Source: Conexibacter sp. CPCC 206217 (GTDB lineage Bacteria; Actinomycetota; Thermoleophilia; Solirubrobacterales; Solirubrobacteraceae). Taken from it: a stretch of DNA of 64,000 bases. The notes beneath the pieces are model-generated. The model made no database searches and had not been told where the DNA came from. It saw only the letters and a list, made by a program, of their open reading frames with translations. The position numbers and the translations under genes were made by a program. Below are positions 17,877-25,741 of this stretch, one piece after another (the first letter of the stretch is position 1; the number at the start of each line of letters is the position of its first letter). The stretch spans positions 434,001 to 498,000 of the forward strand of contig NZ_JAUTDO010000005.1 in NCBI RefSeq assembly GCF_030646165.1. Reading direction: 5' to 3'.

Positions 17877-18635
17877 ATGAGCGGTTGGGATGCATTCATC
17901 ACCGAGCGGGACAAGAGACTGTTTCCGCTCACCGGCTACGGCGAGCGCGGGGGCTTCGGCGAGCGGCCGGTGCTGCTCGTGATCGACGTCTCCTACGCCT
18001 TCACCGGCGACGGGCCGGAGCCGATCTTCGAATCGATCAAGAGATGGCACAACAGCGCCGGCGAGGAGGCGTGGAAGGCGATCGCGCAGATCCAGCGGCT
18101 GATCGCGGCCGCGCGCGAGCGACGCGTGCCGATCTTCTACACGACCGGTCCGGAGAGAGCGATCGCAGGCGACTTCGGGATGGGTCGCTGGAAGGACAAG
18201 TGCGGCCGCGAGACGGAGGACCTGGAGCCGGAGCGGGCCAACCAGATCGTTCGCGAGATCGAGCCGGGACCGGCCGACGTCGTGATCGAGAAAGGGAAGT
18301 CGAGCGCGTTCTTCGGCACGCTGCTGCCCTCGTACCTGGCCGACCTCGGTGCCGACTCGATCATCGCCTGCGGCGTCGCGACGAGCGGGTGCGTGCGCGC
18401 GAGCGTCAACGACGGCTTCTCCTACAACTACAGAATGATCGTCGTCGAGGAGTGCACCTTCGACCGCGCCGAGGCGTCGCACTGGGTCAACCTGTTCGAC
18501 ATGCACATGAAGTACGCCGACGTGCTCGGCATCGAGGAGGTGCTTCAGTACGTCGGCTCGCTGCCCGACGACCTGTTCGTCGATCGCATGCCGATCCTGA
18601 AGCGCGCCGCCGCTGAGGATCCGGCGGCACGGTGA
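17877..18635 (+). CDS. Cysteine hydrolase, isochorismatase/N-carbamoylsarcosine amidase family
   Basis: A 252-residue cysteine amidohydrolase. The triad is visible: Asp in LLVIDVSYAF (~residue 37), Lys in VIEKGKSSAFFGT and Cys in GVATSGCVRAS, with the cis-peptide VATSG. The long N-terminal extension and insertion after VSYAFTGDGPEP are as in N-carbamoylsarcosine amidase, which releases ammonia and CO2 from a carbamoyl-amine. The exact substrate cannot be read. It lies 64 bp after bicupin A in the same direction and ends at a hairpin shared with the convergent aldehyde dehydrogenase. Confidence 0.85.
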   Translation: MSGWDAFITERDKRLFPLTGYGERGGFGERPVLLVIDVSYAFTGDGPEPIFESIKRWHNSAGEEAWKAIAQIQRLIAAARERRVPIFYTTGPERAIAGDFGMGRWKDKCGRETEDLEPERANQIVREIEPGPADVVIEKGKSSAFFGTLLPSYLADLGADSIIACGVATSGCVRASVNDGFSYNYRMIVVEECTFDRAEASHWVNLFDMHMKYADVLGIEEVLQYVGSLPDDLFVDRMPILKRAAAEDPAAR

Positions 18636-18641
18636 CGGGCG

Positions 18642-18672
18642 GGCTGCGGGGCTGCGCTGCCGCCCCGCAGCC
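18642..18672. terminator. Bidirectional hairpin between convergent genes
   Basis: GGCTGCGGGG (18642-18651) pairs perfectly with CCCCGCAGCC (18663-18672) over an 11-base loop, in the 46-bp gap between the cysteine hydrolase and aldehyde dehydrogenase stops. There is no U-tract. Confidence 0.65.
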
Positions 18673-18681
18673 ACCGTCGCG

Positions 18682-20136
18682 TCAGCCTGCGGCGCCGTTG
18701 GCGATCATGACGTGCTTCACGTCGGTGTAGTCGTCAAGTGCGTATGTGCTCATGTCCTTGCCGTAGCCCGAGGCCTTGTAGCCGCCGTGCGGCATCTCGG
18801 AGACGAGCGGGAGGTGGGTGTTGACCCACACGCAGCCTGTGTGGATCGCGCGTGAGGCGCGCATGGCGCGTCCGACGTCGGAGGTCCAGACCGAGGAGGC
18901 GAGGCCGAACGGGGTGTCGTTGGCGAGGCGCAGCGCCTCCTCTTCGTCGGCGAACGGCTGCACCGTGATGACCGGGCCGAAGATCTCCTGCTGGACGACG
19001 TCGTCCTGCTGGCGGACGCCGGCGAGGACCGTCGGCTCGTAGAAGGACCCGGCGCCCAGCGCCTCCGGGACGCGCCCGCCGGCGACGACCTCGACGTGGT
19101 CCGGCCGCTCGTCGACGAAGCGCGCGACGCGCGCACGATGTCCGGTCGAGTTGAGCGGCCCGAGCGTCGTGTCGGGCGCGAGCGTGTCGCCCAGCTTCAG
19201 CTTGCGCGCCTCGGTGGCGAGCCCTGCGACGACCGTGTCGTAGATCTCCTTCGCGACGATCACGCGTGTCGCGGCGGTGCAGTCCTGTCCCGCGTTGAAG
19301 AACGCAGCCGTCGCCAGCCCGGGGAGCGCCGTCGCCAGGTCCGCGTCTGCGAATACGACCGCCGGCGCTTTGCCGCCGAGCTCCAGGTGGAGGCGCTTGA
19401 CGCCGTCGGCGGCGAGCCGGGCGATGTGCTGCCCGGTCTCGATCGAGCCCGTGAGCGAGACCATCGCGACGTCGCGGTGCAGCACCAGCGAGTCGCCGAT
19501 CGCCGATCCGTGCCCGGCGATCACGTTGAGGACGCCGGGCGGCAGCAGGTCGGCGCACAGCCGCCCCAGCTCCAACGTCGTCAGGGGCGTCGTGCGGGCG
19601 GGCTTGAGAACGACGGTGTTGCCGGCCGCGAGCGCCGGCGCGATCTTCCAGACGGCCATCATCAACGGGTAGTTCCAAGGGGCGATCTGGCCGACCACGC
19701 CGATCGCCTCGCGACGGATGAACGAGGTGTGGCCGGCGAGGTACTCGTCGGCAGCACGGCCCTCGATGCAGCGTGCGGCGCCGGCGAAGAAGCGCAGGTT
19801 GTCGATCGCGAGCGTGATGTCCTCCTCCAGCAGCCCGGTGATCGGCTTGCCCGCGTCGAGTGCCTCAAGCCGCGCGAACCGCTCGGCGTCGTCCTCGAGC
19901 GCCTCGGCGATCCGCAGCAGCGCCTCGGCCCGTGCGCGCGGCGTCGTGCCGGACCAGGACGGGAACGCGGCGCGCGCGGCCCTCGCGGCGCGGTCGACGT
20001 CGGCTTCGGTCGAGACCGGCACGGTCGCGATCGGCTCCCCGGTCGCCGGGTTGACGACCGCTTCGGTGCGGTCGTCCGAGGCGCCGGACAGCTCGCCGCC
20101 GATCAGGTTGAGCGGTGCTTCGGTGACGCTGTGCAT
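18682..20136 (-). CDS. NAD-dependent aldehyde dehydrogenase (aminoaldehyde type)
   Basis: A 484-residue ALDH. Landmarks are APWNYPLMMAVWKIAPALAAGNT (cofactor site), LTGSIETGQ, the general-base Glu in LELGGKAP and the nucleophile Cys in NAGQDCTA. The end, LVSEMPHGGYKASGYGKDMS and YALDDYTDVKHVM, is characteristic of gamma-aminobutyraldehyde dehydrogenases (PatD) and betaine aldehyde dehydrogenases. An amine-derived aldehyde is therefore the likely substrate. The RBS AAAGGGAGG precedes the ATG. A palindromic site at 20161-20175 covers its promoter region, and the PuuR-like XRE-cupin regulator is divergent. Confidence 0.9.
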   Translation of the reverse strand: MHSVTEAPLNLIGGELSGASDDRTEAVVNPATGEPIATVPVSTEADVDRAARAARAAFPSWSGTTPRARAEALLRIAEALEDDAERFARLEALDAGKPITGLLEEDITLAIDNLRFFAGAARCIEGRAADEYLAGHTSFIRREAIGVVGQIAPWNYPLMMAVWKIAPALAAGNTVVLKPARTTPLTTLELGRLCADLLPPGVLNVIAGHGSAIGDSLVLHRDVAMVSLTGSIETGQHIARLAADGVKRLHLELGGKAPAVVFADADLATALPGLATAAFFNAGQDCTAATRVIVAKEIYDTVVAGLATEARKLKLGDTLAPDTTLGPLNSTGHRARVARFVDERPDHVEVVAGGRVPEALGAGSFYEPTVLAGVRQQDDVVQQEIFGPVITVQPFADEEEALRLANDTPFGLASSVWTSDVGRAMRASRAIHTGCVWVNTHLPLVSEMPHGGYKASGYGKDMSTYALDDYTDVKHVMIANGAAG

Positions 20137-20160
20137 CGATCCCTCCCTTTCCAGATTTGC

Positions 20161-20211
20161 TGCAATGCTACTGATGAAATTCCAGGAAGTATTTCATCCT
20201 GATTGAATTTC
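20161..20211. promoter_or_regulatory. Operator in the aldehyde dehydrogenase/XRE-cupin divergent region
   Basis: TGCAATGCTACTGAT (20161-20175) matches the 15-bp palindrome seen at 17.1 and 22.0 kb. It is followed by an inverted repeat, GAAATTC (20176-20182) and GAATTTC (20205-20211). Both lie in the 181-bp divergent region, 25-75 bp before the dehydrogenase start. Confidence 0.6.
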
Positions 20212-20317
20212 TGTGGAGGCGTGCCGATCGCGCCGGTCGACCGTGGTGCTCCGTTTGCATCCTGCCTGCACGAGCGTTGAACTTTCCTGTGATCACCCTG
20301 GTAGGGTGTCGCCCACC

Positions 20318-20953
20318 ATGGGGGCTGAACGGCAAGCATCGGCGACATCGGTCGACGGCGTCGTGAACGACGATCTCGACGCCGTGCGCCTCGGTCGCAA
20401 GCTGCGCGCGATGCGCACCGACGAGGGGCTGACGCTGCAAGATCTGGCTGGTCGCGCCGGTGTCTCGCAGAGCCTCATCTCGCAGGTGGAGCGGGGCATC
20501 GCCAGCCCGTCGATCACGACGCTGCGACGGCTCGCGGCCGCGCTCAGCGTCCCGATCGCCGCGCTGTTCGTCGAGCACGACCAGGCGGAGGGCGGTGCGG
20601 AGGAGTTCGACGGCAGACGGATCATCGTCCGCAGAGGCGAGCGCAAGGGGCTCAGGGTGCGGCGCTCGCGCGTCGAGTACGAGCTGCTGACGCCGGATCT
20701 CAACCGGGCGATCGAGTTCCTCTGGATCGAGTACGCGCCCCGCTCGCGCACGCACCCCACGCCGATGTCTCACCCGGGTGAGGAGAACGCCGTCTGCATC
20801 GAGGGGGCGGTCGTCGTCTCGATCGAGGGCCGCGAGTACGTGCTCGGCCCCGGCGACAGCATCTCGTTCGACAGCGGCCGGCCGCATCAGGTCGAGAACC
20901 GCTCCGACGAGCGGGCCGTGCTCGTCTCCGCCATCACGCCGCCGTCGTTCTGA
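20318..20953 (+). CDS. XRE-family regulator with C-terminal cupin
   Basis: A 211-residue regulator. The HTH (residues ~28-85) reads LGRKLRAMRTDEGLTLQDLA then GVSQSLISQVERG and SPSITTLRRLAAAL, typical of PuuR/SutR-type XRE-cupin proteins. The C-terminal cupin (~130-205) has HPGEENAVCIEGAVVV and LGPGDSISFDSGRPHQVEN and should bind a small effector. Such regulators often control amine or amino-acid catabolism. The ATG at 20318 sits at the right distance from the HTH. It is the only regulator in block 1 and the best candidate for the shared palindrome. Confidence 0.9.
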   Translation: MGAERQASATSVDGVVNDDLDAVRLGRKLRAMRTDEGLTLQDLAGRAGVSQSLISQVERGIASPSITTLRRLAAALSVPIAALFVEHDQAEGGAEEFDGRRIIVRRGERKGLRVRRSRVEYELLTPDLNRAIEFLWIEYAPRSRTHPTPMSHPGEENAVCIEGAVVVSIEGREYVLGPGDSISFDSGRPHQVENRSDERAVLVSAITPPSF

Positions 20954-20990
20954 GGCGGTTCGCCGGCCGGTGCGGCGGCGGCTAGGGCAA

Positions 20991-21020
20991 TTACAATGCG
21001 GTAGTACCGCTGTTACAGTG
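20991..21020. promoter_or_regulatory. Repeated half-sites before the DMT exporter
   Basis: TTACAATG (20991-20998) and TTACAGTG (21013-21020) are direct half-sites of the block-1 palindrome, 22 bp apart, flanking a perfect GCGGTAGTACCGC palindrome. They end 5 bp before the GTG start of the exporter. This is a weaker match than the other sites. Confidence 0.4.
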
Positions 21021-21025
21021 AGACT

Positions 21026-21952
21026 GTGGAGATGGTCTCATCGTCGGCGCGTCCGGATGCGCGCGAAGGAACGCCGTGGCGCCCCGCGCGCCGAGTTGGC
21101 ATCGTGTTCGCGCTCGTCGACGTCCTCTTCGTCGGGACCTCCTTCGTCGCATTCGCCGAGCTCGGCGCCTATCCGACCGCGACGGGGCAGGCGATGCGCT
21201 ACGCGCTCGCTGCGGCGGTGCTCTTCCTCGCGCTGCCGTCGAAGGCGCGGCGGCTGCCGTCGAGTCGTGACGCGGTCTCGATGCTGCTGCTCTCCGCGGG
21301 CGGCGTGGTCGGCTCCAACGTGCTGATGGTCGCCGCGGTGCGAGAGGTGGGGCCGGCGCCGGTCGGGATGATCGCGGGCTGCCTGCCGGTCGTGCTCGCG
21401 CTGCTCGCCCCGCTCAGCGAGCGGCGTCGCCCGTCGCGACGGAGCCTCGCGGCGGCGCTGCTGGTGTCGGTCGGAGTGGCGACCGTGTCCGGCGGCGGGG
21501 CGCTGTCGCTCATGGGTGCCGGCGCGGCGGTCGCCGCGCTGCTCTTGCAGGCGGGCTTCATGGTCGCGATCGGCGGGATCCTCGGCCGGATGGGAGCGCA
21601 TCGGGTGGCTGCCTGGACCTGTCTCGCCGCGGCGCTCGTATCGGCCGCGGCGGCCGCGCTCTTCGATCACGGCTTCGCGCTCCCGGCGCGCGGAGAGGCG
21701 CTCGCGATCGTCTACCTCGGGCTGTTCGTCACGGCCGCCGCGTTCCTCTGCTGGAGCTTCGCGGTCCTGGCGCTCGGCGCCGCGCGCATGGGGCTGTTCG
21801 TCGGGGCGGTGCCGCTGCTCGCGCTGGTCAGCGCGGTCGCGCTCGGCCACGACGCGGTCTCCGTCAGCGCCGCGTCCGGCTGCGTCGCGATCGTCGCGGG
21901 CGTCGTCTACGGCCTTGGCGGCGAACACGAGACGGCGCGGAGACGGTCATGA
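21026..21952 (+). CDS. EamA/DMT-family transporter
   Basis: A 308-residue inner-membrane protein with about ten hydrophobic helices in two EamA repeats (~25-150 and ~160-300). Loop motifs such as GPAPVGMIAGCLPVVLALLAPL end the first repeat and GAARMGLFVGAVPLLALVSAVALG the second. The family exports amino acids, amines and metabolites. The start GTG at 21026 lies 72 bp after the regulator stop, with operator half-sites between, so it may have its own promoter. It may exclude a toxic intermediate; the substrate is unknown. Confidence 0.85.
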   Translation: MEMVSSSARPDAREGTPWRPARRVGIVFALVDVLFVGTSFVAFAELGAYPTATGQAMRYALAAAVLFLALPSKARRLPSSRDAVSMLLLSAGGVVGSNVLMVAAVREVGPAPVGMIAGCLPVVLALLAPLSERRRPSRRSLAAALLVSVGVATVSGGGALSLMGAGAAVAALLLQAGFMVAIGGILGRMGAHRVAAWTCLAAALVSAAAAALFDHGFALPARGEALAIVYLGLFVTAAAFLCWSFAVLALGAARMGLFVGAVPLLALVSAVALGHDAVSVSAASGCVAIVAGVVYGLGGEHETARRRS

Positions 21953-21956
21953 GAAT

Positions 21957-21985
21957 TTGCAATGTCATTGAAGTCTGCCTACACT
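21957..21985 (+). promoter_or_regulatory. Promoter with embedded operator before the DapA-like gene
   Basis: TTGCAA (21957-21962), a 17-bp spacer and TACACT (21980-21985) form a credible promoter. The palindrome TGCAATGTCATTGAA (21958-21972), the most symmetrical of the block-1 sites (CAAT-GTC-ATTG core), overlaps the -35 and spacer, the classic position for a repressor. Confidence 0.65.
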
Positions 21986-22037
21986 AATCCTTAAGAGAGT
22001 GTCCGTGGCATCGTGGTCACGGCGTGAAAGGAGCTGC

Positions 22038-22961
22038 ATGGCCGAGACTGTGGGAGTGATGCCGCCGTGCGTCACCATCTTCGACGAGGACGGGGCGGTC
22101 GACGAGGCGCGCACGAAGGAGCACGTCGACTGGCTGCTCGACGCCGGCGTGCACGCCCTCCTGGCATTGGGCACGTGCGGTGAGTTCTTCTCGTTCGAGA
22201 CCGAGGAGCGAGAGCGGCTGGCGGCGAGGTTCGTCGAGTGGGTCGACGGCCGCGTGCCCCTCTACATCGGCGTCATGGACACGTCGACCGACATCGCCGT
22301 GCGGCTGGCGAGATCCGCCGAGGCGGCCGGCGCGACCGGCGTCATGAGCGTCGCGCCCTATTACTCCAGCCCGCCCCGCCGCGAGGTGATGCAGTACTTC
22401 CGCGACATCGCGGCGGCGGTCGAGATCCCGTTCGTCGTCTACAACAACCCGGGCGCCTCGGGCGTCTCGCTGGAGACCGCCGACCTCGCCGAGCTGGCGA
22501 ACGACGGCACCGCGAAGATCGTCAAGGAGTCCCACGGGGACCCCGCGCGGATCCACGACCTCAAGCTGACTGTGCCCGCCGACGTGCCGGTCCTGTACGG
22601 CGAGGACTACGGCGCCTTCGAGGCGATCTGCGGCGGCGCCGACGGCTGGGTCGCGGGCGTCAGCAACTTCATGCCGCACGAGGCGGTCAAGCTGTGGAAC
22701 CTCGCCCAGGCCGGCGAGCTCGAGGCGGCCCGCGAGCAGTGGTACCGGATCCTGCCGCTCGTGAACATGACCTCGATCAAGCCGATGTTCGGGCGCGCGG
22801 ACGAGCGTCCCGACTTCATCCAGATCTTCAAGGCCGGTCTCGAGCGGGTCGGGCGCACCGGCGGTCCCTGCCGTCGTCCCCTGCTGCCGCTGCCGCCGGA
22901 GGACGTCCACTACCTGCACAGACTGATGGACGAGATCGGGCTGACCCCCGTGGCGGCCTGA
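22038..22961 (+). CDS. DapA-family (dihydrodipicolinate synthase-like) aldolase/lyase
   Basis: A 307-residue TIM-barrel lyase of the DHDPS/NAL family. The Schiff-base lysine is in KIVKESHGD (~residue 165) and the catalytic tyrosine in VVYNNPG. The usual GTTGE phosphate/carboxylate loop is GTCGE here, a Thr-to-Cys change at a catalytic-triad position. It is therefore probably not a lysine-pathway enzyme but one that cleaves or condenses a 2-oxo acid in this catabolic cluster. The ATG at 22038 follows AAAGGAG. It heads the run of co-oriented genes to 31.5 kb and has the clearest operator-promoter. Confidence 0.88.
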   Translation: MAETVGVMPPCVTIFDEDGAVDEARTKEHVDWLLDAGVHALLALGTCGEFFSFETEERERLAARFVEWVDGRVPLYIGVMDTSTDIAVRLARSAEAAGATGVMSVAPYYSSPPRREVMQYFRDIAAAVEIPFVVYNNPGASGVSLETADLAELANDGTAKIVKESHGDPARIHDLKLTVPADVPVLYGEDYGAFEAICGGADGWVAGVSNFMPHEAVKLWNLAQAGELEAAREQWYRILPLVNMTSIKPMFGRADERPDFIQIFKAGLERVGRTGGPCRRPLLPLPPEDVHYLHRLMDEIGLTPVAA

Positions 22962-22994
22962 GCCCGCCAAACCAACGAAGGAGAGCACCCACCG

Positions 22995-23927
22995 ATGATC
23001 GACATCAGAGGCGCATTCGACTGCCACGTCCACACCGCGCCGTCGCTGTTCGAGCGGCCATGGACCGCGTTCGAGACGGCCGAGGCCGCGCTCAGACAGG
23101 GGATGAAGGGCTTCGTCCTCAAGCATCACTTCCAGCCGTCGGTCGCGCAGGCGAGCGACGTGCAGAAGGCCTTCCCGGAGCTGACGGTCGTCGGCGGCGT
23201 CGTGCTGAACCGCTACACCGGCGGCCTCAACCCGTTCGCGGTCGAGTCGGCGATCAAGATGGGCGGCCGCGTCGTGTGGTTCCCGACGGTCGACTCCAAG
23301 AACCACTTCGACTACTTCGGCACGGCGAGCAGCTACGACGTGACCGACGCCGGCGACGGCGGTCCGCAGCTGATCGGCGGCAACGAGGGCTTCGAGCGCC
23401 TCACGCGCGGCCCGGGCGTCGCCGCGCTCGGCGAGGACGGCGAGCTGCTGCCCGAGGCGAGAGAGGTCATCGACATCTGCGTCCGCCATGACGTCGTGAT
23501 CGGGACGGCCCACCTCGGCCGCGAGGAGACCTTCGCCGCCTTCCGTTACGCGGTCTCCAGAAGAGCGAGACGGATGCTGCTCGGCCACGCGCTGTGGAAG
23601 CCGCTCAACCTCTCGCTCGAGGACCTGCTCGAGATCGCCGACATGGGCGTGACGATCGAGTTCGCGGCGTCGATCTCGCTGCCGATCCCGTGCCACGCCT
23701 CGCCGGCCGAGGTCGTCGAGACGATCAAGGCGATCGGCCCCGAGCGCTGCATCCTCTCCTCCGACGCCGGCGCGGCGGTCTTCCCGCTGATGCCGGAGGC
23801 GCTGCGCAGCTACACGCAGTGCCTCGTCGACACCGGCCTCGCGGAGGACGACGCGCACCGCATGCTCGCCGTCAACCCGGTCGAGCTCGTGCTCGAGGGG
23901 GCGCCGCCGCGGGGGACCTTCGGTTGA
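22995..23927 (+). CDS. DUF6282-type metal-dependent hydrolase
   Basis: A 310-residue protein of the DUF6282 amidohydrolase-like family. The N-terminal FDCHVHTAPS (DxHxH) is a metal site. Other candidate ligands are in VLKHHFQ, GTAHLGREE, LLGHALW and LSSDAGAAV near the C-terminus. A hydrolytic or lyase role in opening or deformylating an intermediate is plausible but not known. The RBS GAAGGAGAG lies before the ATG. It overlaps the next gene by TTGA, so it is tightly coupled to the dehydrogenase pair. Confidence 0.75.
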   Translation: MIDIRGAFDCHVHTAPSLFERPWTAFETAEAALRQGMKGFVLKHHFQPSVAQASDVQKAFPELTVVGGVVLNRYTGGLNPFAVESAIKMGGRVVWFPTVDSKNHFDYFGTASSYDVTDAGDGGPQLIGGNEGFERLTRGPGVAALGEDGELLPEAREVIDICVRHDVVIGTAHLGREETFAAFRYAVSRRARRMLLGHALWKPLNLSLEDLLEIADMGVTIEFAASISLPIPCHASPAEVVETIKAIGPERCILSSDAGAAVFPLMPEALRSYTQCLVDTGLAEDDAHRMLAVNPVELVLEGAPPRGTFG

Positions 23928-24979
23928 CGCGAGCGATCCGCACGGTGCACTGGGGGACCGGGGCGATGGGCAGCCACGCGCTGCGCGTCGCCGCGCGGAC
24001 CCCGGGGCTCGCGGTCGCCGGAGTCGTGTCGCAGCGCTCGGCGGAGCAGGCCGCGGCGACGCTCGCGCGCGAGGCGCCGGCCGTCGCCGGCTCCGCCGTC
24101 GCCGGCGACGACCTCGCCGAGGTCGTCGCGCGCGCCGGGGGAGCAGATGTCGTCCTGCTCGCCACGCACGGCCATCTCGTCGACCTCGAGGCACAGCTGG
24201 CCGCTGCCTTCGAGCTCGGCCTGCGGGTCGTCTGCATCGGGGAGGACGCGATCTATCCCGAGGCCGTCGACGCCGCTCTGGCCCGTCGCCTCGAGCAGCT
24301 CGCGAAGCGGCATGAGACGGCGATGGTGGGCACCGGCGCCAACCCCGGCTACGTCATGGACTTCCTGCCGATGGTGCTGACTGCCGCGACGGCCGGCTGG
24401 ACGAGCATCCGCGTACGGCGGGCGAGCAGCCTCGCGCCGTTCGGCGAGACGGTTCTGCGCAGCATGGGCATCGGACTCTCCCCCGAGCAGTTCGCCGCCG
24501 CCGCGAGCCGCGGCGAGATCGACGGCCACGTCGGCTACGACGTCTCGGTCGCCTTCCTCGCCGCGGCGCTCGGAGTGCCGCTGCAGATCACCGACAACGT
24601 CTCCGAACCGATCGTGCGCGAAGGGCCGACCGAGCTCGACGGCCACTCCTACCCAGGCGGCGTCGTGGTCGGCGTGGACCAGCGGTGCCGGGCCGTCGCC
24701 CCCACCGGGCAGACCGTGACGCTGGAGCACCCGCAGCGCATCGGCCGCCTCGACGGGGAGGAGCCGCTGCACGACCTGATCGAGATCGACGGGGGCGAGC
24801 TGCTGCGCGCGCGGATCAGCCCCGCGCTCGACGGCGGCATCGCGACCGTCGCCCTGATGATCAACCTGATCCCGGCGCTCGTGAAGGCCGAGCCGGGAAT
24901 CCACACCATCGCCAGTCTGCCGCTCACGTCGTCTCATGCGCCCCGAGCGCAGGGACGGGTGAAGGCGGCCAACATCTGA
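23924..24979 (+). CDS. 2,4-diaminopentanoate dehydrogenase-like (DapB-like) oxidoreductase
   Basis: A 351-residue NAD(P)-dependent enzyme with a dihydrodipicolinate-reductase-type N-domain: VHWGTGAMGSHALRVAARTPGL is the Rossmann loop, and GTGANPGYVMDFLP is the family signature seen in 2,4-diaminopentanoate dehydrogenases of ornithine fermentation. The C-domain ends with ALMINLIPALVKAEPGIHTI. It would oxidatively deaminate or reduce an amino or imino substrate. The start is TTG at 23924, overlapping the preceding stop. The next gene looks like a shortened paralogue. Confidence 0.75.
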   Translation: MTRAIRTVHWGTGAMGSHALRVAARTPGLAVAGVVSQRSAEQAAATLAREAPAVAGSAVAGDDLAEVVARAGGADVVLLATHGHLVDLEAQLAAAFELGLRVVCIGEDAIYPEAVDAALARRLEQLAKRHETAMVGTGANPGYVMDFLPMVLTAATAGWTSIRVRRASSLAPFGETVLRSMGIGLSPEQFAAAASRGEIDGHVGYDVSVAFLAAALGVPLQITDNVSEPIVREGPTELDGHSYPGGVVVGVDQRCRAVAPTGQTVTLEHPQRIGRLDGEEPLHDLIEIDGGELLRARISPALDGGIATVALMINLIPALVKAEPGIHTIASLPLTSSHAPRAQGRVKAANI

Positions 24980-24982
24980 GAG

Positions 24983-25741
24983 GTGACGTTCGTGCCCGCT
25001 GTGAGAACTCGTCCGGCCGGAGCGGTCGCAACGACCCGGGTCGTCTGCGTGGGGGAGAGCGAGACGGGCCGCGGCATCGCGGCGTGCGCCGCGCGGCACT
25101 CCGCGTTGGAGCTGGTGGCGGCCGTCTCGCCGCGAGAGGCGAGCGTCATCGGCAGGACTCTCGCGCAGGCGCGCGCCGACGTGGCGCTGCTCGCGCCCGC
25201 TTCGCGGGATGCGGCCTCGGCGCTCGTCACGGCGGTCGTCGCGGCGGGGGCCGACGCCGTGCTCCTGCTGCCCGCCCCGGGCTGGTCGGACGACGAGCTG
25301 GCCCGTCACAGCGCGGCCGCGGCCGCAGCGGGAACGACGCTGCTGCTGATCGAGAGCGAGCACGCGTTCGTGGCCGACATGCTCCCGGCGGTGCTGGCGA
25401 TGGCGTGCGTGACGGTCGACCGGGTCGACGTCCGCCTGCCGGCCGTCGACTCCCGGCTCCCCGACAGGGCGGGCGCGAAGCTCAGCGGCCTGCTGCGCGG
25501 CGAGACGGCCGAGGCTCGCGTCCCGCCCACCGAGCGCGAGCTGCCATGCGCGCGAATCTCGATCGTCGGCGAGGGGAACATCGAGTTTGCGATGGAAGGG
25601 GAGGCGATTCGAGACGGCGGCCGCGCGGCGCTGATGGTCAATTCGATCCCCACGCTGCTGCGGGCGGCACCGGGCCTGCACCGGCTGATGGAGCTGCCGC
25701 TCCCGCATGCCTGGACGACGCTCGCCGAGGGCGCGGCATGA
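24983..25741 (+). CDS. Short divergent paralogue of the preceding dehydrogenase
   Basis: A 252-residue protein starting at GTG 24983, four bases after the previous stop. The N-terminus VVCVGESETGRGIAACAARHSALEL keeps a degenerate Rossmann loop. The C-terminus ALMVNSIPTLLRAAPGLHRLMELPLP parallels ALMINLIPALVKAEPGIHTI of its neighbour. The NPGYVMD catalytic segment and about 100 central residues are missing. It may be a non-catalytic partner subunit rather than an enzyme. It overlaps the next gene by ATGA. Confidence 0.6.
   Translation: MTFVPAVRTRPAGAVATTRVVCVGESETGRGIAACAARHSALELVAAVSPREASVIGRTLAQARADVALLAPASRDAASALVTAVVAAGADAVLLLPAPGWSDDELARHSAAAAAAGTTLLLIESEHAFVADMLPAVLAMACVTVDRVDVRLPAVDSRLPDRAGAKLSGLLRGETAEARVPPTERELPCARISIVGEGNIEFAMEGEAIRDGGRAALMVNSIPTLLRAAPGLHRLMELPLPHAWTTLAEGAA

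Noticed and set aside
22038..22961. Annotation as lysine-biosynthetic dapA
   Set aside because: The GTCGE loop change and the catabolic neighbourhood argue against it, and no other lysine or diaminopimelate genes are present.
22017..24194. Minus-strand open frame of over 700 codons antisense to the DapA-like and DUF6282 genes
   Set aside because: Composition is Arg/Asp/Gly-rich shadow sequence, and the opposite strand encodes two recognisable enzymes with good RBSs.
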